Positions 9,172-18,297 are shown, counted from the first letter of the stretch. The stretch is DNA of 64,000 nucleotides from Lichenicola cladoniae (GCF_013201075.1 NZ_CP053708.1:3601501-3665500), one strand, 5' to 3'. Notes: a model not told the origin generated them from the sequence alone. Program-made: numbers and translations.

Positions 9172-10146
9172 TCAGAACGTCTTCAGCAAGGCTTCGATAT
9201 CTTCCGGCGTGCCGGCCGATCGTGTCGCGGCATCCGGCGCGATCCTCTTGATCAGTCCGGACAAGACCTTGCCGGCACCCAACTCGACGAAGCTGTCGAT
9301 GCCGATCGCGGTCATGGCGAGCACGCTCTCGCGCCAGCGCACGGTGCCGGTCACCTGCGCCACCAGCAACTCGCGAATTCGATCCGGCGCGGTCACCTTG
9401 GCAGCGGTGACATTGGCGATGATCGGCACCGACGGAGGCCGCACCGCCGCCTCGGCCAGCGCCTCGCGCATCGTCTCGGCGGCCGGCGCCATCAGCGAGC
9501 AGTGGAACGGCGCCGAGACCGGCAGCGGCATGGCGCGCTTCACGCCGCGCGCCTTGGCGATGTCGATCGCGCGGGCCACCGCTCCGGCAGCACCGGAAAT
9601 CACCACCTGGCCGCCACCATTATCATTGGCGATCTCGATCACCTCGCGACGCGGCTTCTCGCCCGCCTCGACCGGCACCACCGCAGCCGCCTCACAAATT
9701 TCACGAGCCTGGTCCAGTTCGACACCGAGCAGCGCCGCCATGCCGCCCTCGCCCGCCGGCACGGCCTTCTGCATGGCGTTGCCACGCACCCGCAGCAGCC
9801 GGGCGGTGTCGGCGATGCCGAGGCTCGCCGCTGCCGCCAGAGCGGAATATTCACCGAGCGAGTGGCCGGCGACCAGCGTCGCACGGTCGGCCAGCCTGAG
9901 GCCGCCCTCGCTTTCCAGCACGCGCAGCACCGCCAGCGACACGGCCATCAGGGCCGGCTGGGTGTTCTGGGTCAGGGTCAGTTCCTCGATCGGGCCGCTG
10001 AACATCAGCTTGGACAGCTTCTCGCCGAGCGCCTCGTCCACTTCCTGGAACACCTCGCGAGCCGGCGCAAAGGCGGCGGCCAGATCCCGACCCATGCCGG
10101 CGAACTGGCTTCCCTGGCCGGGGAAGATGAAGGCGTGCACGGGCAT
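9172..10146 (-). CDS. fabD: Malonyl-CoA:ACP transacylase
   Basis: 324 aa. FPGQGSQFAGMG starts the fold, and the nucleophile is Ser96 in GHSLGEYSALAAA. The later His lies in PVSAPFHCSLM and the Gln in TLTQNTQPA. It loads malonyl units onto ACP. It is first gene of the fabD-fabG-acpP-fabF-mltG cluster. Confidence 0.95.
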   Translation of the reverse strand: MPVHAFIFPGQGSQFAGMGRDLAAAFAPAREVFQEVDEALGEKLSKLMFSGPIEELTLTQNTQPALMAVSLAVLRVLESEGGLRLADRATLVAGHSLGEYSALAAAASLGIADTARLLRVRGNAMQKAVPAGEGGMAALLGVELDQAREICEAAAVVPVEAGEKPRREVIEIANDNGGGQVVISGAAGAVARAIDIAKARGVKRAMPLPVSAPFHCSLMAPAAETMREALAEAAVRPPSVPIIANVTAAKVTAPDRIRELLVAQVTGTVRWRESVLAMTAIGIDSFVELGAGKVLSGLIKRIAPDAATRSAGTPEDIEALLKTF

Positions 10147-10325
10147 CGATGCGTGTTCCGGCTGTTGACGGGCCCCGTCGCGGCGAACCGCTCCGACACC
10201 GGCCCCCGACGCGACAGGCGCTCGGGGTATTGGGCGTGAGATGAGGGACGAGGTTACCGGATGTCAATCTCACGGCCTGCGACGCCCGACGCTCCCGGCC
10301 CGGAACACCAGCCGCCACACGCGCT

Positions 10326-11633
10326 TCACATGCCCATGGTGGCGAACATTCCGATCGCCGCCGCGGCCATGGTGGCGGTGGCGATCCAGCCGATGGTGCG
10401 CAATACCGGCGGCAGAACGAAACGTCCCATGATGTCGTGGCGCGACGACAGATGCATCATCAGCACCATGATCGGCACGGCCGCCACGCCGTTGATGACG
10501 GCGCTCCAGAACAGCGCCTTGACCGGGTCGATATGGATAACGTTCATCACGCAGCCGAGCAGGATCGAAACGCACAACACGGCGTAGAACGACCTGGCGC
10601 GACCGACCGGATGCGCGAGCCCGACGGTCCAGCCGAGCGTCTCGCCGACCGCGTATGCAGTCGATCCGGCCAGCACCGGGATCGCCAGCAGGCCGGTGCC
10701 GATGATGCCGATCGCGAACAGCTCGAACGCGAACCGGCCGGCGATCGGCTTCAGCGCAAGGGCTGCCTGCGACGAGGTCTGGATGTCGGTGATACCGTGT
10801 GCGTTCAGGACCGCGGCGGCAGTGGTCATGATGAACAGGGCCACGAGGTTCGACAGACCCATGCCGATCCAGGTATCGATGCGGATGCGCTGGAACTCCC
10901 GGTCGGCACTTGTGGGATCGGTGCGCAGAGGAAGCGTGCCGGGATGCTCGCCGATCTCCTCGACTTCCTCCTCGGCCTGCCAGAAAAACAGGTATGGGCT
11001 GATGGTGGTGCCGAGAAGTGCCACGACGACGGTCAGGTAGCCGGCGTTCAGCACGATATGCGGCGCGACCATGCGGTAGAGCACCGTGCCCCAAGGCACA
11101 TGCACCACAAGCGCCACCGCCACGTAGCTGAACAGCGACAATGCAAGCCATTTTAGGATCGAAACGTAACGCGAATAGCGGACGAACACCTCGAGCACGA
11201 TCGACAGAAGGCCGAAGCCCAGCACGTACAGGAACAGCGGACCGCCGATCACCAGGTTCAGCGCCGCCCCCATGGCGCCGAGATCCGCGCCGAGATTGAT
11301 GACGTTGGCGACCACCAGTGCTGCGAGCACCAGCGTCACCAGCCAGGCCGGATAATGGTGCAGCAGGTTGCCGGCAATCCCGCGGCCGGTCACCCGGCCG
11401 ATGCGGGCGCTGACCTCCTGGATCGCGCACATCAGCGGCCAGGTGAATAGCAGGGTCCAGCCGAGATTGTAGCCGAACTGCGCACCGGCCTGGGAATAGG
11501 TGGCGATACCGCTCGGGTCGTCGTCCGACGCGCCGGTGATGAGGCCGGGTCCCATGACCTGCAGCAGCCTGGGCCGCTCCGGCTGCTTCACGAGGTCATC
11601 GCCCGGCGCCGGTCCGACAGGCATGTTGGTCAT
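10326..11633 (-). CDS. NRAMP-family transporter with non-canonical metal-site motifs
   Basis: 435 aa, about 11 hydrophobic helices, NRAMP/SLC11-like overall (VMGPGLITGASDDDPSGI in helix 1). The canonical helix-1 DPGN reads DDPSG here, and the helix-6 MPH motif reads TTISPYLFFWQ, so the Met metal ligand that selects transition metals is absent. The canonical paralogue at 23126-24460 in this window keeps both motifs. A different substrate (for example Mg2+ or another hard cation) is plausible but inferred. It stands alone, between fabD and the S53 peptidase gene. Confidence 0.8.
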   Translation of the reverse strand: MTNMPVGPAPGDDLVKQPERPRLLQVMGPGLITGASDDDPSGIATYSQAGAQFGYNLGWTLLFTWPLMCAIQEVSARIGRVTGRGIAGNLLHHYPAWLVTLVLAALVVANVINLGADLGAMGAALNLVIGGPLFLYVLGFGLLSIVLEVFVRYSRYVSILKWLALSLFSYVAVALVVHVPWGTVLYRMVAPHIVLNAGYLTVVVALLGTTISPYLFFWQAEEEVEEIGEHPGTLPLRTDPTSADREFQRIRIDTWIGMGLSNLVALFIMTTAAAVLNAHGITDIQTSSQAALALKPIAGRFAFELFAIGIIGTGLLAIPVLAGSTAYAVGETLGWTVGLAHPVGRARSFYAVLCVSILLGCVMNVIHIDPVKALFWSAVINGVAAVPIMVLMMHLSSRHDIMGRFVLPPVLRTIGWIATATMAAAAIGMFATMGM

Positions 11634-11715
11634 TGTCGGATGGTTCCGCTCGCGGTTGGTCAGGTGGGTCTATACGCGACAATCCGCGTCGGAGACCGAA
11701 AAGATCGACCGCCGG

Positions 11716-11745
11716 CGAACACCGGGCGAACACCGGGTGTTTGGC
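11716..11745 (-). terminator. Tandem 11-base duplication with hairpin downstream of the S53 peptidase gene
   Basis: CGAACACCGGG occurs twice in direct succession (11716-11726 and 11727-11737). The second copy runs into GTGTTTGG, so AACACC can pair with GGTGTT. It lies between the peptidase stop and the NRAMP gene start. No strong T-run follows, so termination is only possible. Confidence 0.25.
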
Positions 11746-11808
11746 GGGCGGACAGGTCGCTATCCGATGACCGGCGACCCGCACCTGATGTTGCGCGCTT
11801 CCTGCCCG

Positions 11809-13851
11809 CTACCGCGCGGCTTTCGCTGCTGCGCGGATGAAGGCAAGGCCGTTGGGCACGCCGTAGCCGGTGGCGTCGTCCCAGCCCGGCTGTGCGATGA
11901 GCGAGCTGTCGGCGCCGAAGCTGAAATCGAACGTAGCACCGATGCCGGCGGTCGGCGAGGTGACCTGCGCACCGACGCCGACGAAGCCGTTCGGCTGGAT
12001 CGCCGCGATGTCGAGCAAGGCGGCCGGCAAATAGAACTTGGTGTCGGACACCGTGCCGATCGAGCCGGACAGGTTGGACAGGCTTGCCTGCACGGGAACG
12101 ATGTCGGTGAGCGCCGCCGGTGCCATTCGGGAAATGATCGGCGCCGCCTGGCCCAGCTTCGTGCCCGCGGCCTGATCGGCCAGCGCCCAGATGGCGGAAA
12201 ACACCGGGCTCGACAGGCTCGTGCCGCCGATCACCTCCACCACCGTCTGCGTGCCGTCATCGCTCGGCGTCACGATGATCGCGCCCGTGAACGGATCGGC
12301 GAACGCGGAGACGTCCGGCAGCATCCGGCCGGTGCCGACCAAGTTCTTCTGCCACTTGGGCTTCTCGAGATAGGCGCTCTGCCCGCCGCCACCGCCCTGC
12401 CTGAAGCCCTCGAAGCCCGGCGGGACATCGATGCCGTTGATGTCGCCGAGGTCGGTGAAGACGCTGCCCCACGATGTCTCGACCGGACCGTCGTCGCTCG
12501 GGATCCCGAGGCTGGTTCCGCCGACGCCGGTGGCGTATGGCGAGTCCGCGGGGATGGACGCGGCACCGTACGGCCTGCCCAGACCGAAATCGCCGCTGTC
12601 GCCGGTGGATACGTTGACCGCGATGCCCTGTGCCGCCGCCTGCCGGATCACCGAATTGAATGCACGAGCCGTGGCAGGGCCATAGGCGGCTTCGGCATAT
12701 CCGTAACTGTTGGAGATGACCTCCCCCAGCTTGTGCGACACCGCGTACTGCATTGCGTAGGTCAGTTCGTCCGCATCGTCGCTGGGCGCCACGACCAGCA
12801 CCAGCTTCGCCTTCGGCGCGATCGCATGCGCCCACTCGACATCCAGCGAAACCTCGACCGGCCAGCCGGTCGGGTAGGGATTGGCGATCGGCGGACCGTC
12901 CGGATAAACCACCTTGAAGTTGGCGGCGGTGAGCGCCGGCAGGCCCATCATTTTCGAGAAGGTATTGGCGTCCGCCTGGATCGTCGGCGAACCGTAGGCA
13001 TCCACCAGAACGATGGTCTGGCCTTCGCCCTGGTATCCTTGTCTGTAGACGGCATCCAGGCCGTAATGCGCGCTGGCCTGCTTCGCGGTGTAGCCGCACG
13101 TTGCGGTGGCCGGATTGACGCCGGTGGCGAGATACCCCGGACCGGTGACGCTGAAATGCTCGGTGCCGCCATTCGGGATGAAGTGCGCCAGGGCCAGCGT
13201 CCGCTTGGCGACGAAACAGTCATCGGTAAAGACGGTGCTTGGATCGGCAGCGTCCGCAAGCGAGAACTGCACCGGCTTGCCGGTGGCGAAATTGACCTGC
13301 CGGATTGCATAAGGCGTCATCCGCGCCGTCGCGAGCCCGGTAATTCCCGCCACCAGCGTGTTCATGCTGCCCGACAATCGCGGTTCGGCGACAGGCGCAC
13401 GGTACTGCGTGTTGCCGACCTTGAACTGATGCAGCGTGGTATTGAAAACATGCGACAAGGCGCTCGCCGTCCCGGTAACCCGTAATGCGCCTGTGCCGTC
13501 GCCTCGCATCGAGACCTGCAGGCCCGACGCTTTCAACGATGTCACCAAGGCGGAGGCCTCGTCCGCGGTCACGCCATAGGCCGCAACTTCAGCCTGCGTC
13601 ATCCAGTGGTGGTAATCCGGCGAGCCGGGCTCCATCCGCCTGGCGATGGCGGTCTCGAGCGCCTGCTCGCTGTGCGGCTTGAGCCAGATGGTCGCGCTGA
13701 CCTGACTGGCGGCTGCAACCTCTCCCAGATCCTGCACGGCATCCGCCGAGGCGGCGGCGCTGGCGATTGGAATGATTGTGGTGGTGGACACGACGGCCAC
13801 GGACACGAACAGGAGCGCCCGGGTTAAGCTGGTTGATGATTGGAAAGCCAT
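11809..13851 (-). CDS. Secreted S53 (sedolisin/kumamolisin) family peptidase with pro-domain
   Basis: 680 aa from the ATG at 13851. A signal peptide (to about residue 36) and an activation pro-domain (~50-185: IWLKPHSEQALETAIARR, SPDYHHWMTQAEVAAYG) precede the catalytic domain. The sedolisin residues are visible: Glu333 and Asp337 in VEVSLDVEWAHA, oxyanion Asp418 in STGDSGDFG, and nucleophile Ser545 in IGGTSLSSP. A Ca-site-like GWDDATGYGVPNG closes the protein. Members are acid-active serine-carboxyl peptidases, which suggests an acidic niche. An in-frame upstream start would add 11 residues before the signal peptide. Confidence 0.93.
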   Translation of the reverse strand: MAFQSSTSLTRALLFVSVAVVSTTTIIPIASAAASADAVQDLGEVAAASQVSATIWLKPHSEQALETAIARRMEPGSPDYHHWMTQAEVAAYGVTADEASALVTSLKASGLQVSMRGDGTGALRVTGTASALSHVFNTTLHQFKVGNTQYRAPVAEPRLSGSMNTLVAGITGLATARMTPYAIRQVNFATGKPVQFSLADAADPSTVFTDDCFVAKRTLALAHFIPNGGTEHFSVTGPGYLATGVNPATATCGYTAKQASAHYGLDAVYRQGYQGEGQTIVLVDAYGSPTIQADANTFSKMMGLPALTAANFKVVYPDGPPIANPYPTGWPVEVSLDVEWAHAIAPKAKLVLVVAPSDDADELTYAMQYAVSHKLGEVISNSYGYAEAAYGPATARAFNSVIRQAAAQGIAVNVSTGDSGDFGLGRPYGAASIPADSPYATGVGGTSLGIPSDDGPVETSWGSVFTDLGDINGIDVPPGFEGFRQGGGGGQSAYLEKPKWQKNLVGTGRMLPDVSAFADPFTGAIIVTPSDDGTQTVVEVIGGTSLSSPVFSAIWALADQAAGTKLGQAAPIISRMAPAALTDIVPVQASLSNLSGSIGTVSDTKFYLPAALLDIAAIQPNGFVGVGAQVTSPTAGIGATFDFSFGADSSLIAQPGWDDATGYGVPNGLAFIRAAAKAAR

Positions 13852-13972
13852 TCTAGCTCCTGAAACATCGTGCCCTGGAGGCAACCGTAACAGAACCGTA
13901 ATGGGATCGTTTTGAATGTCAAATATCGTTATTTATTTGGGAATGATGTTCACAGGCCGCATATCGACGCGC

Positions 13973-14752
13973 TCATGGCTTCATGGCCCGTGTCGCGAAC
14001 AGGACCGGCATGAAGCGCGATCGTCCCGTATCGGGCATGCCGAAATCCTTGTCCTCGAACAGGCCGGTCAGCACGAAACCTGCCTTGAGCTGGCCGCCGA
14101 TCTGGGTTTCAAGCGAGTGGCTGAACTCGACCACGTGATCCTGCTCGACCAGGCGCTGGAGCTCATCCGCAGGCAGGCTGGTGATGTCGGCGTATGGCAA
14201 TGGAAACCGCACGACAAGCTCGTCCCGTTCCTGGGCATCGAGGTCGAAGATATAGACGTCCGGGTTCATGAAGCCGGCGAGCAGCGCGCCGCCCGGCCGG
14301 AGCACCCTGAAGCATTCCCGCCAGACCGGCTCGATATCCGGTGCGAAGCAGTTCGAGGCCGGATGGAAGATCAGGTCGAAGCTGGCATCGGGGATATCGG
14401 ACAGGTCGTGCATCAAGCCAAGCCGGGTCGCCAGGACGAGGCCATCGCGCGCGGCGACCATCTCGTCCTGCGCGAGCTGCCGGGGCGACGCATCGAACAC
14501 CGTGACCCTGGCGCCGGCGGCTGCCAGGATCGGCCCCTGCTGGCCCCCACCGGAGGCGAGGCACAGGATGTCCCGCCCCGCCACGTCCCCGAACCAGTCC
14601 CGCGGTACCGGCCGGTCGGGCGTGAGGAAGATTGCCCAGTCGCCGTGCCTGGCGCGATCGACGCTGACCGACGGGACCGGCCGGGTCCAGACATTCCGCT
14701 CCTCGACCAGACGATCCCATCCGAGCCGGTTGAGCCTGGCCACGTCATCCAT
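13973..14752 (-). CDS. Class I SAM-dependent methyltransferase (third in cluster)
   Basis: 259 aa from the ATG at 14752; a GTG at 14785 would add 11 residues. The SAM-binding motif I reads ILCLASGGGQQGPILAAAGARVTVFDASPRQL, with a later LSDIPDASFDLIFHPASNCF and FRVLRPGGALLAGF. These are features of UbiE-like small-molecule methyltransferases. Substrate unknown. It is last in a five-gene minus-strand run beginning at 18297 with short gaps. Confidence 0.8.
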   Translation of the reverse strand: MDDVARLNRLGWDRLVEERNVWTRPVPSVSVDRARHGDWAIFLTPDRPVPRDWFGDVAGRDILCLASGGGQQGPILAAAGARVTVFDASPRQLAQDEMVAARDGLVLATRLGLMHDLSDIPDASFDLIFHPASNCFAPDIEPVWRECFRVLRPGGALLAGFMNPDVYIFDLDAQERDELVVRFPLPYADITSLPADELQRLVEQDHVVEFSHSLETQIGGQLKAGFVLTGLFEDKDFGMPDTGRSRFMPVLFATRAMKP

Positions 14753-14800
14753 GATGTCGTCCACTCCGTCGACCGGTCGCAGCACCGGGGAGCCGGCCCC

Positions 14801-15676
14801 CTAGGGTTTCTGCAGCACCAGCAGGACTTGCGGCAGGCGCACCGGATTGTCGAGGAAGTCGATCATCCGGAACAGGTGGCCCCACTTTTTCACCACGTAG
14901 CCGCGCGGGATCACCGCCTCGCCGTAATGCGACTGCGGATGCGGCGGCAACGCGGATGCGGCATGCAGGAACTGGCCGGCCTCGTAGCGCGCTGTCTCCA
15001 ACTCCTCGTCGACGAAGCTGTTGGCGCAGGCCTCGTACCAGGGATGCTCGAGGCTGATGCCGGACGCGCGACGCAGCCGCATCTCGGCGCAGAACGCGAT
15101 GAAGCGCCGGCTCTGCGTGGTGATCAGCAACAGTCCCCCCGGCTTCAGGATACGCGCGAACTCCTCGATCCAGCGCAGCGACAGGAACTCGTCGAGATGG
15201 CTGAACACCGACCAGGAAATCACGTAATCCAGGCTCTCGGACGCCAGGATCGACGGCGGCGCAAGCTGGCACGACAGGAAATTGACGCTCGGGTTGCAGC
15301 GCCTGGCCTCCATCAGGAAACGAGAGGTGCTGTCCGCGCCGAACAGGTTTTCGGGCTCGATATCCTTCATGAACAGCCGGAGCATCCGCCCCCAGCCGCA
15401 GCCGAAATCCAGCAGGGTCCGGTGCGGCGCGATCGGCCGCCCGGCATAGGCGCAATACGACTTCACCTCGCGAAAGAACACGTGCGCCTCGTGCAGCGAG
15501 ACCTCGCCGGCGTGGCCGTGGATCTCGCGCTGCAGGTCGTCGGACGGGAAGCCGGGCATCGGCACGCCATCGATGCCTGGAACACGCAACGAACTCAGCA
15601 GGATGTCGAGCCAGGCCTCGTCGCTACGGTTACGGAACGTCCTGAACAGGGCTTCGGCGCCGGCTGGATGATACAT
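14801..15676 (-). CDS. Class I SAM-dependent methyltransferase (second in cluster)
   Basis: 291 aa from the ATG at 15676. Motif I is LLDFGCGWGRMLRLF, followed by LFGADSTSRFL, SLDYVISWSVFSHLDE and FARILKPGGLLLITT. The ~85-residue N-terminal extension holds no recognisable domain. The C-terminal EAVIPRGYVVKKWG segment resembles methyltransferases found in polysaccharide or natural-product clusters. Substrate unknown. It follows the YdcF gene by 32 bases. Confidence 0.82.
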   Translation of the reverse strand: MYHPAGAEALFRTFRNRSDEAWLDILLSSLRVPGIDGVPMPGFPSDDLQREIHGHAGEVSLHEAHVFFREVKSYCAYAGRPIAPHRTLLDFGCGWGRMLRLFMKDIEPENLFGADSTSRFLMEARRCNPSVNFLSCQLAPPSILASESLDYVISWSVFSHLDEFLSLRWIEEFARILKPGGLLLITTQSRRFIAFCAEMRLRRASGISLEHPWYEACANSFVDEELETARYEAGQFLHAASALPPHPQSHYGEAVIPRGYVVKKWGHLFRMIDFLDNPVRLPQVLLVLQKP

Positions 15677-15708
15677 GCGCACTCGCCGATCGGTTCGATC
15701 ACGCAATG

Positions 15709-16242
15709 CTAACGTTTTGTCAGCAGCCTGTCGATCGTCCGCCGGCGGAGCAGCAGCAGCACGTCCCAGGGCAGCGCCGGCACCTCGCGCAGCCGCCAGC
15801 GCCAGCGACGCATGAACTGCTGCGAGGCCGGCGGACGGGGTGGCGGCACGGCGCGGGCAGGCACGCCGGCCAGCCGCAGCAGCACCAGGCACCGCGGCAG
15901 GTGATAGGCGCTGGTGGCGGCGAACACCGGGCCGGCATGGGGCCTCGCCCGCAGCAGCGCCGCGCAGGCATCCACCGAGTCCAGCGTGTCGGTGGCGGTT
16001 TCCTCCGTCAGGATACGCGATAGGGGGATGCCCTGCGCCCGCAGGAGCGCTGCCATGGCGGAGGCCTCGGATGGTCCATAGCGGCCGATCCCGCCGGTCG
16101 GTACATAGAGCGGCGGCATGTCCAGCCGCTCGCCGAACCGCCAGGCCGCCTCGGTCCGGCGGCTGAGCGTCGGGGTGGGTGTGCCATCGGGACGTAGTGC
16201 CGCCCCGAAGATGATGATGGCCGCCTGCTCCGGGCTCGGCAT
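15709..16242 (-). CDS. YdcF/DUF218-family protein
   Basis: 177 aa. The DUF218 pattern is visible: AIIIFGAALRPDGTPTPTLSRR, LYVPTGGIG, SEASAMAALLRAQGIP, ILTEETATDTLDS and FAATSAYHLPRCLVLLR. E. coli YdcF binds SAM, and other members act in envelope metabolism (SanA/ElyC). No signal peptide is seen. It sits 5 bases behind one methyltransferase gene and 32 bases before another, which would fit a SAM-linked role, but that is inference. Confidence 0.85.
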   Translation of the reverse strand: MPSPEQAAIIIFGAALRPDGTPTPTLSRRTEAAWRFGERLDMPPLYVPTGGIGRYGPSEASAMAALLRAQGIPLSRILTEETATDTLDSVDACAALLRARPHAGPVFAATSAYHLPRCLVLLRLAGVPARAVPPPRPPASQQFMRRWRWRLREVPALPWDVLLLLRRRTIDRLLTKR

Positions 16243-16247
16243 CGAAA

Positions 16248-17525
16248 TCAGGCCGGTGGACGCAGCAGGATCCGGTTGACCCGCGACAGGGCGCGATAGG
16301 TGTCCGCCCAGGCGACCTCGAACTTCGCCTGCGCGATGCCACGGTCGGCCAGCGCCGCGGCGATCGCGGCGATCGAGCGCTCGCCGTCCACCAGTCCGAG
16401 GATGGCTTTCGCCAGCGGCGGCAGCGGCACCGGCACCATGAGCCGCCCGAACGCCATCGGCAGGCTGCCGTCCGGGCCGATCTGGCGGATGATCTCGGCC
16501 GCCGGCATCTCGCGCACCACCGGCACCGCATCCGGCGCCATCGGATCGGGCGCCGCCGGGACCTCACCGCGCCGCACGGCATAGGCGACATGGGTATTCA
16601 TGTTGCCGGCGAGCGATTCCGCCAGCGACGCCCGTTCGATCGGCGACATCGAAGCCGTGCGGGCGCGCAGGCGAGGATCGGGCAGCAGCAGGTCGGGATC
16701 GTAGCGCGCCGGCTCCATCAGGCAGGCCGCCTCCAGCCCGGCCCGATCGAGCAGGCCCATGAAGCCGCGAACGTCGTAGGCCACGTCGCGCGGATTGAGC
16801 AGCAGGTCATACAGGCCCGCGTCGCCGCCCTCGAGATGATCGCCGAAGTTCATGTTGGCGCGCAGCCAGGCGGTCGCCGGCAGGTGCCGCATCACCCGCT
16901 TCGCGGTCTCGAGCCTGGTGTGCGGCGCCTCATCGATCGGTGCCAGCAGCGCCAGCGCGTCCTGCAGCATGTAAACGCCGGTCCGGCCATGCGGCGCATA
17001 CACCATCAGGCCGATGCCGCCGCCCGGGGCCAGCGAGCGCTCCAACCCGATCAGCGCACCGGCCGGGTCCGGCAGGTGATGCAGCACGCCGCAGCAATCG
17101 ATGTAGTCGAACTGCCCGAGGTCCGCCGCCGGCAGGTCGAGCAGCGACCGTCGCAGGAACGCGATATTGGTGAGCCCCCTGACCGTGGCCCGCTCGCGGG
17201 CGACGCCGAGCGCCCGCTCCGAACGGTCGATACAGGTGACGCGCCCGGGGCGCCCGGCCTGCTGCAGCTGGGCCGCGATCATGATGGCACCGTCACCGGT
17301 GCCGCAGCCGGCAACCAGTACGTCCAGCGGCCGGCTGGCCGGCCGGGCGGCGCCGAACACCCAGTGGTCGATCTCGCGCAGGTGGCTCGGGCTGCCGATG
17401 AACAGCCGCTTCGCCTCGTCGCGCGGGTCGCGCTCGGGATAGGGGTAGGCCTCGTACTGGGCGGCGAGGTTCAGATCCTCGCGGTCCCCGGTCGCCGATA
17501 CCGGGCCGGCCGGCGCCTCACGCAC
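16248..17525 (-). CDS. SAM methyltransferase with C-terminal PqqD-like domain
   Basis: 425 aa, GTG start. A conserved AAQYEAYPYPERDP opening is followed by motif I LDVLVAGCGTGDGAIMIA, IDRSERALGVARERA and YIDCCGVLHHLPDP. Residues ~340-425 form a second domain (LPPLAKAILGLVDGERSIAAIAAALADRGIA) whose LxxxDGxRSIxxIAxxL pattern resembles PqqD/RRE winged helices. The start overlaps the upstream OpuAC-like gene by 8 bases, implying translational coupling. Substrate unknown; the PqqD-like call is by pattern only. Confidence 0.8.
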   Translation of the reverse strand: MREAPAGPVSATGDREDLNLAAQYEAYPYPERDPRDEAKRLFIGSPSHLREIDHWVFGAARPASRPLDVLVAGCGTGDGAIMIAAQLQQAGRPGRVTCIDRSERALGVARERATVRGLTNIAFLRRSLLDLPAADLGQFDYIDCCGVLHHLPDPAGALIGLERSLAPGGGIGLMVYAPHGRTGVYMLQDALALLAPIDEAPHTRLETAKRVMRHLPATAWLRANMNFGDHLEGGDAGLYDLLLNPRDVAYDVRGFMGLLDRAGLEAACLMEPARYDPDLLLPDPRLRARTASMSPIERASLAESLAGNMNTHVAYAVRRGEVPAAPDPMAPDAVPVVREMPAAEIIRQIGPDGSLPMAFGRLMVPVPLPPLAKAILGLVDGERSIAAIAAALADRGIAQAKFEVAWADTYRALSRVNRILLRPPA

Positions 17526-18297
17526 GGGGGGTCAACCGTCCGCGCTGCCAGGCCTCCGCCGCCTCGTCCGCCGTCATGCCGTCGGTGCGCATGGCATATT
17601 CGAGCGCGCTGACCACCGGGTTGCCGAGGGTGAGTTCCCCCAATTCGTCCAGCAGATGCGGATCGAGCGAGGCGCGCAGCCCCGTCCGGAGCAGCAGCTT
17701 GGCCTCCTGCCGGGCCGGGAGCGCCGCCCTGGGGTCATCCAGCGGGCGCAGCCGGCCGCCATGCGCCAGTGCATGCGGTTGCCACAGCGGCAGCACCCTG
17801 GCGGCCGTCGCGTCGAGTGCCGTGGATGCATGGGCATAGGCCGCCTCGTCATCCAGCACATCGAGCCGGTAGCCGGCCTGCTCCAGGTCGTAGGCGGCCA
17901 GGACGCGGATGGCATACGTTTCGAGCCGGCGTGGCAGGACGATCGCGTGGTCGATCACCGAAGCGATATCCGGCTTCGACAGGTCGGCGATCGAGCGCAG
18001 GCCGGCGATGTCGAGCGACGCGGGCACCGCCCACAGCAGATAGGGCCGATAAAGGACGCTGCCGAGGATCTCCGCGGTCGCGGGATCGGCCAGCATCGGG
18101 TCGATGTCGGGGAGCCAGGCGGTCGCCAGCAGGTCGATGTTGCCATCGCGCAGGGAGCTGAACAGCGTATCGCGATCGCCGGCCACCATCTCGACCTCGA
18201 TGTCGTGCGCCTCGAGCACCCGCAGCACCGCAGCGGCAGCGGCCTCGTGCTGCCGGTTGTCGAGATGGCCCAAAGTCAGGCTGGAGATGAAGCTCAT
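17518..18297 (-). CDS. OpuAC-like (glycine-betaine-type) substrate-binding protein without signal peptide
   Basis: 259 aa from the ATG at 18297. The whole length fits the OpuAC binding fold: SSLTLGHLDNRQHEAAAAAVLRVLEA, ATAWLPDIDPML, YLLWAVP and RVLPLWQPHALAH, the segment that supplies cage aromatics in betaine/choline-binding proteins. No signal peptide or lipobox is present, and the open frame upstream is not hydrophobic either, so it should stay in the cytoplasm. No permease or ATPase gene is adjacent. It leads a methyltransferase operon, which suggests presenting or sensing a methylated amine. The role is inferred. Confidence 0.78.
   Translation of the reverse strand: MSFISSLTLGHLDNRQHEAAAAAVLRVLEAHDIEVEMVAGDRDTLFSSLRDGNIDLLATAWLPDIDPMLADPATAEILGSVLYRPYLLWAVPASLDIAGLRSIADLSKPDIASVIDHAIVLPRRLETYAIRVLAAYDLEQAGYRLDVLDDEAAYAHASTALDATAARVLPLWQPHALAHGGRLRPLDDPRAALPARQEAKLLLRTGLRASLDPHLLDELGELTLGNPVVSALEYAMRTDGMTADEAAEAWQRGRLTPRA

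Noticed and set aside
11500-13485. Long plus-strand frame across the S53 peptidase gene
   Set aside because: Antisense shadow; the minus strand has signal peptide, pro-domain and all catalytic residues.
14801-16591. One 596-residue frame spanning two methyltransferases and YdcF
   Set aside because: Only the last 291 residues look like a protein; the rest is the wrong frame of YdcF and the PqqD-tailed methyltransferase, both with better starts and motifs.
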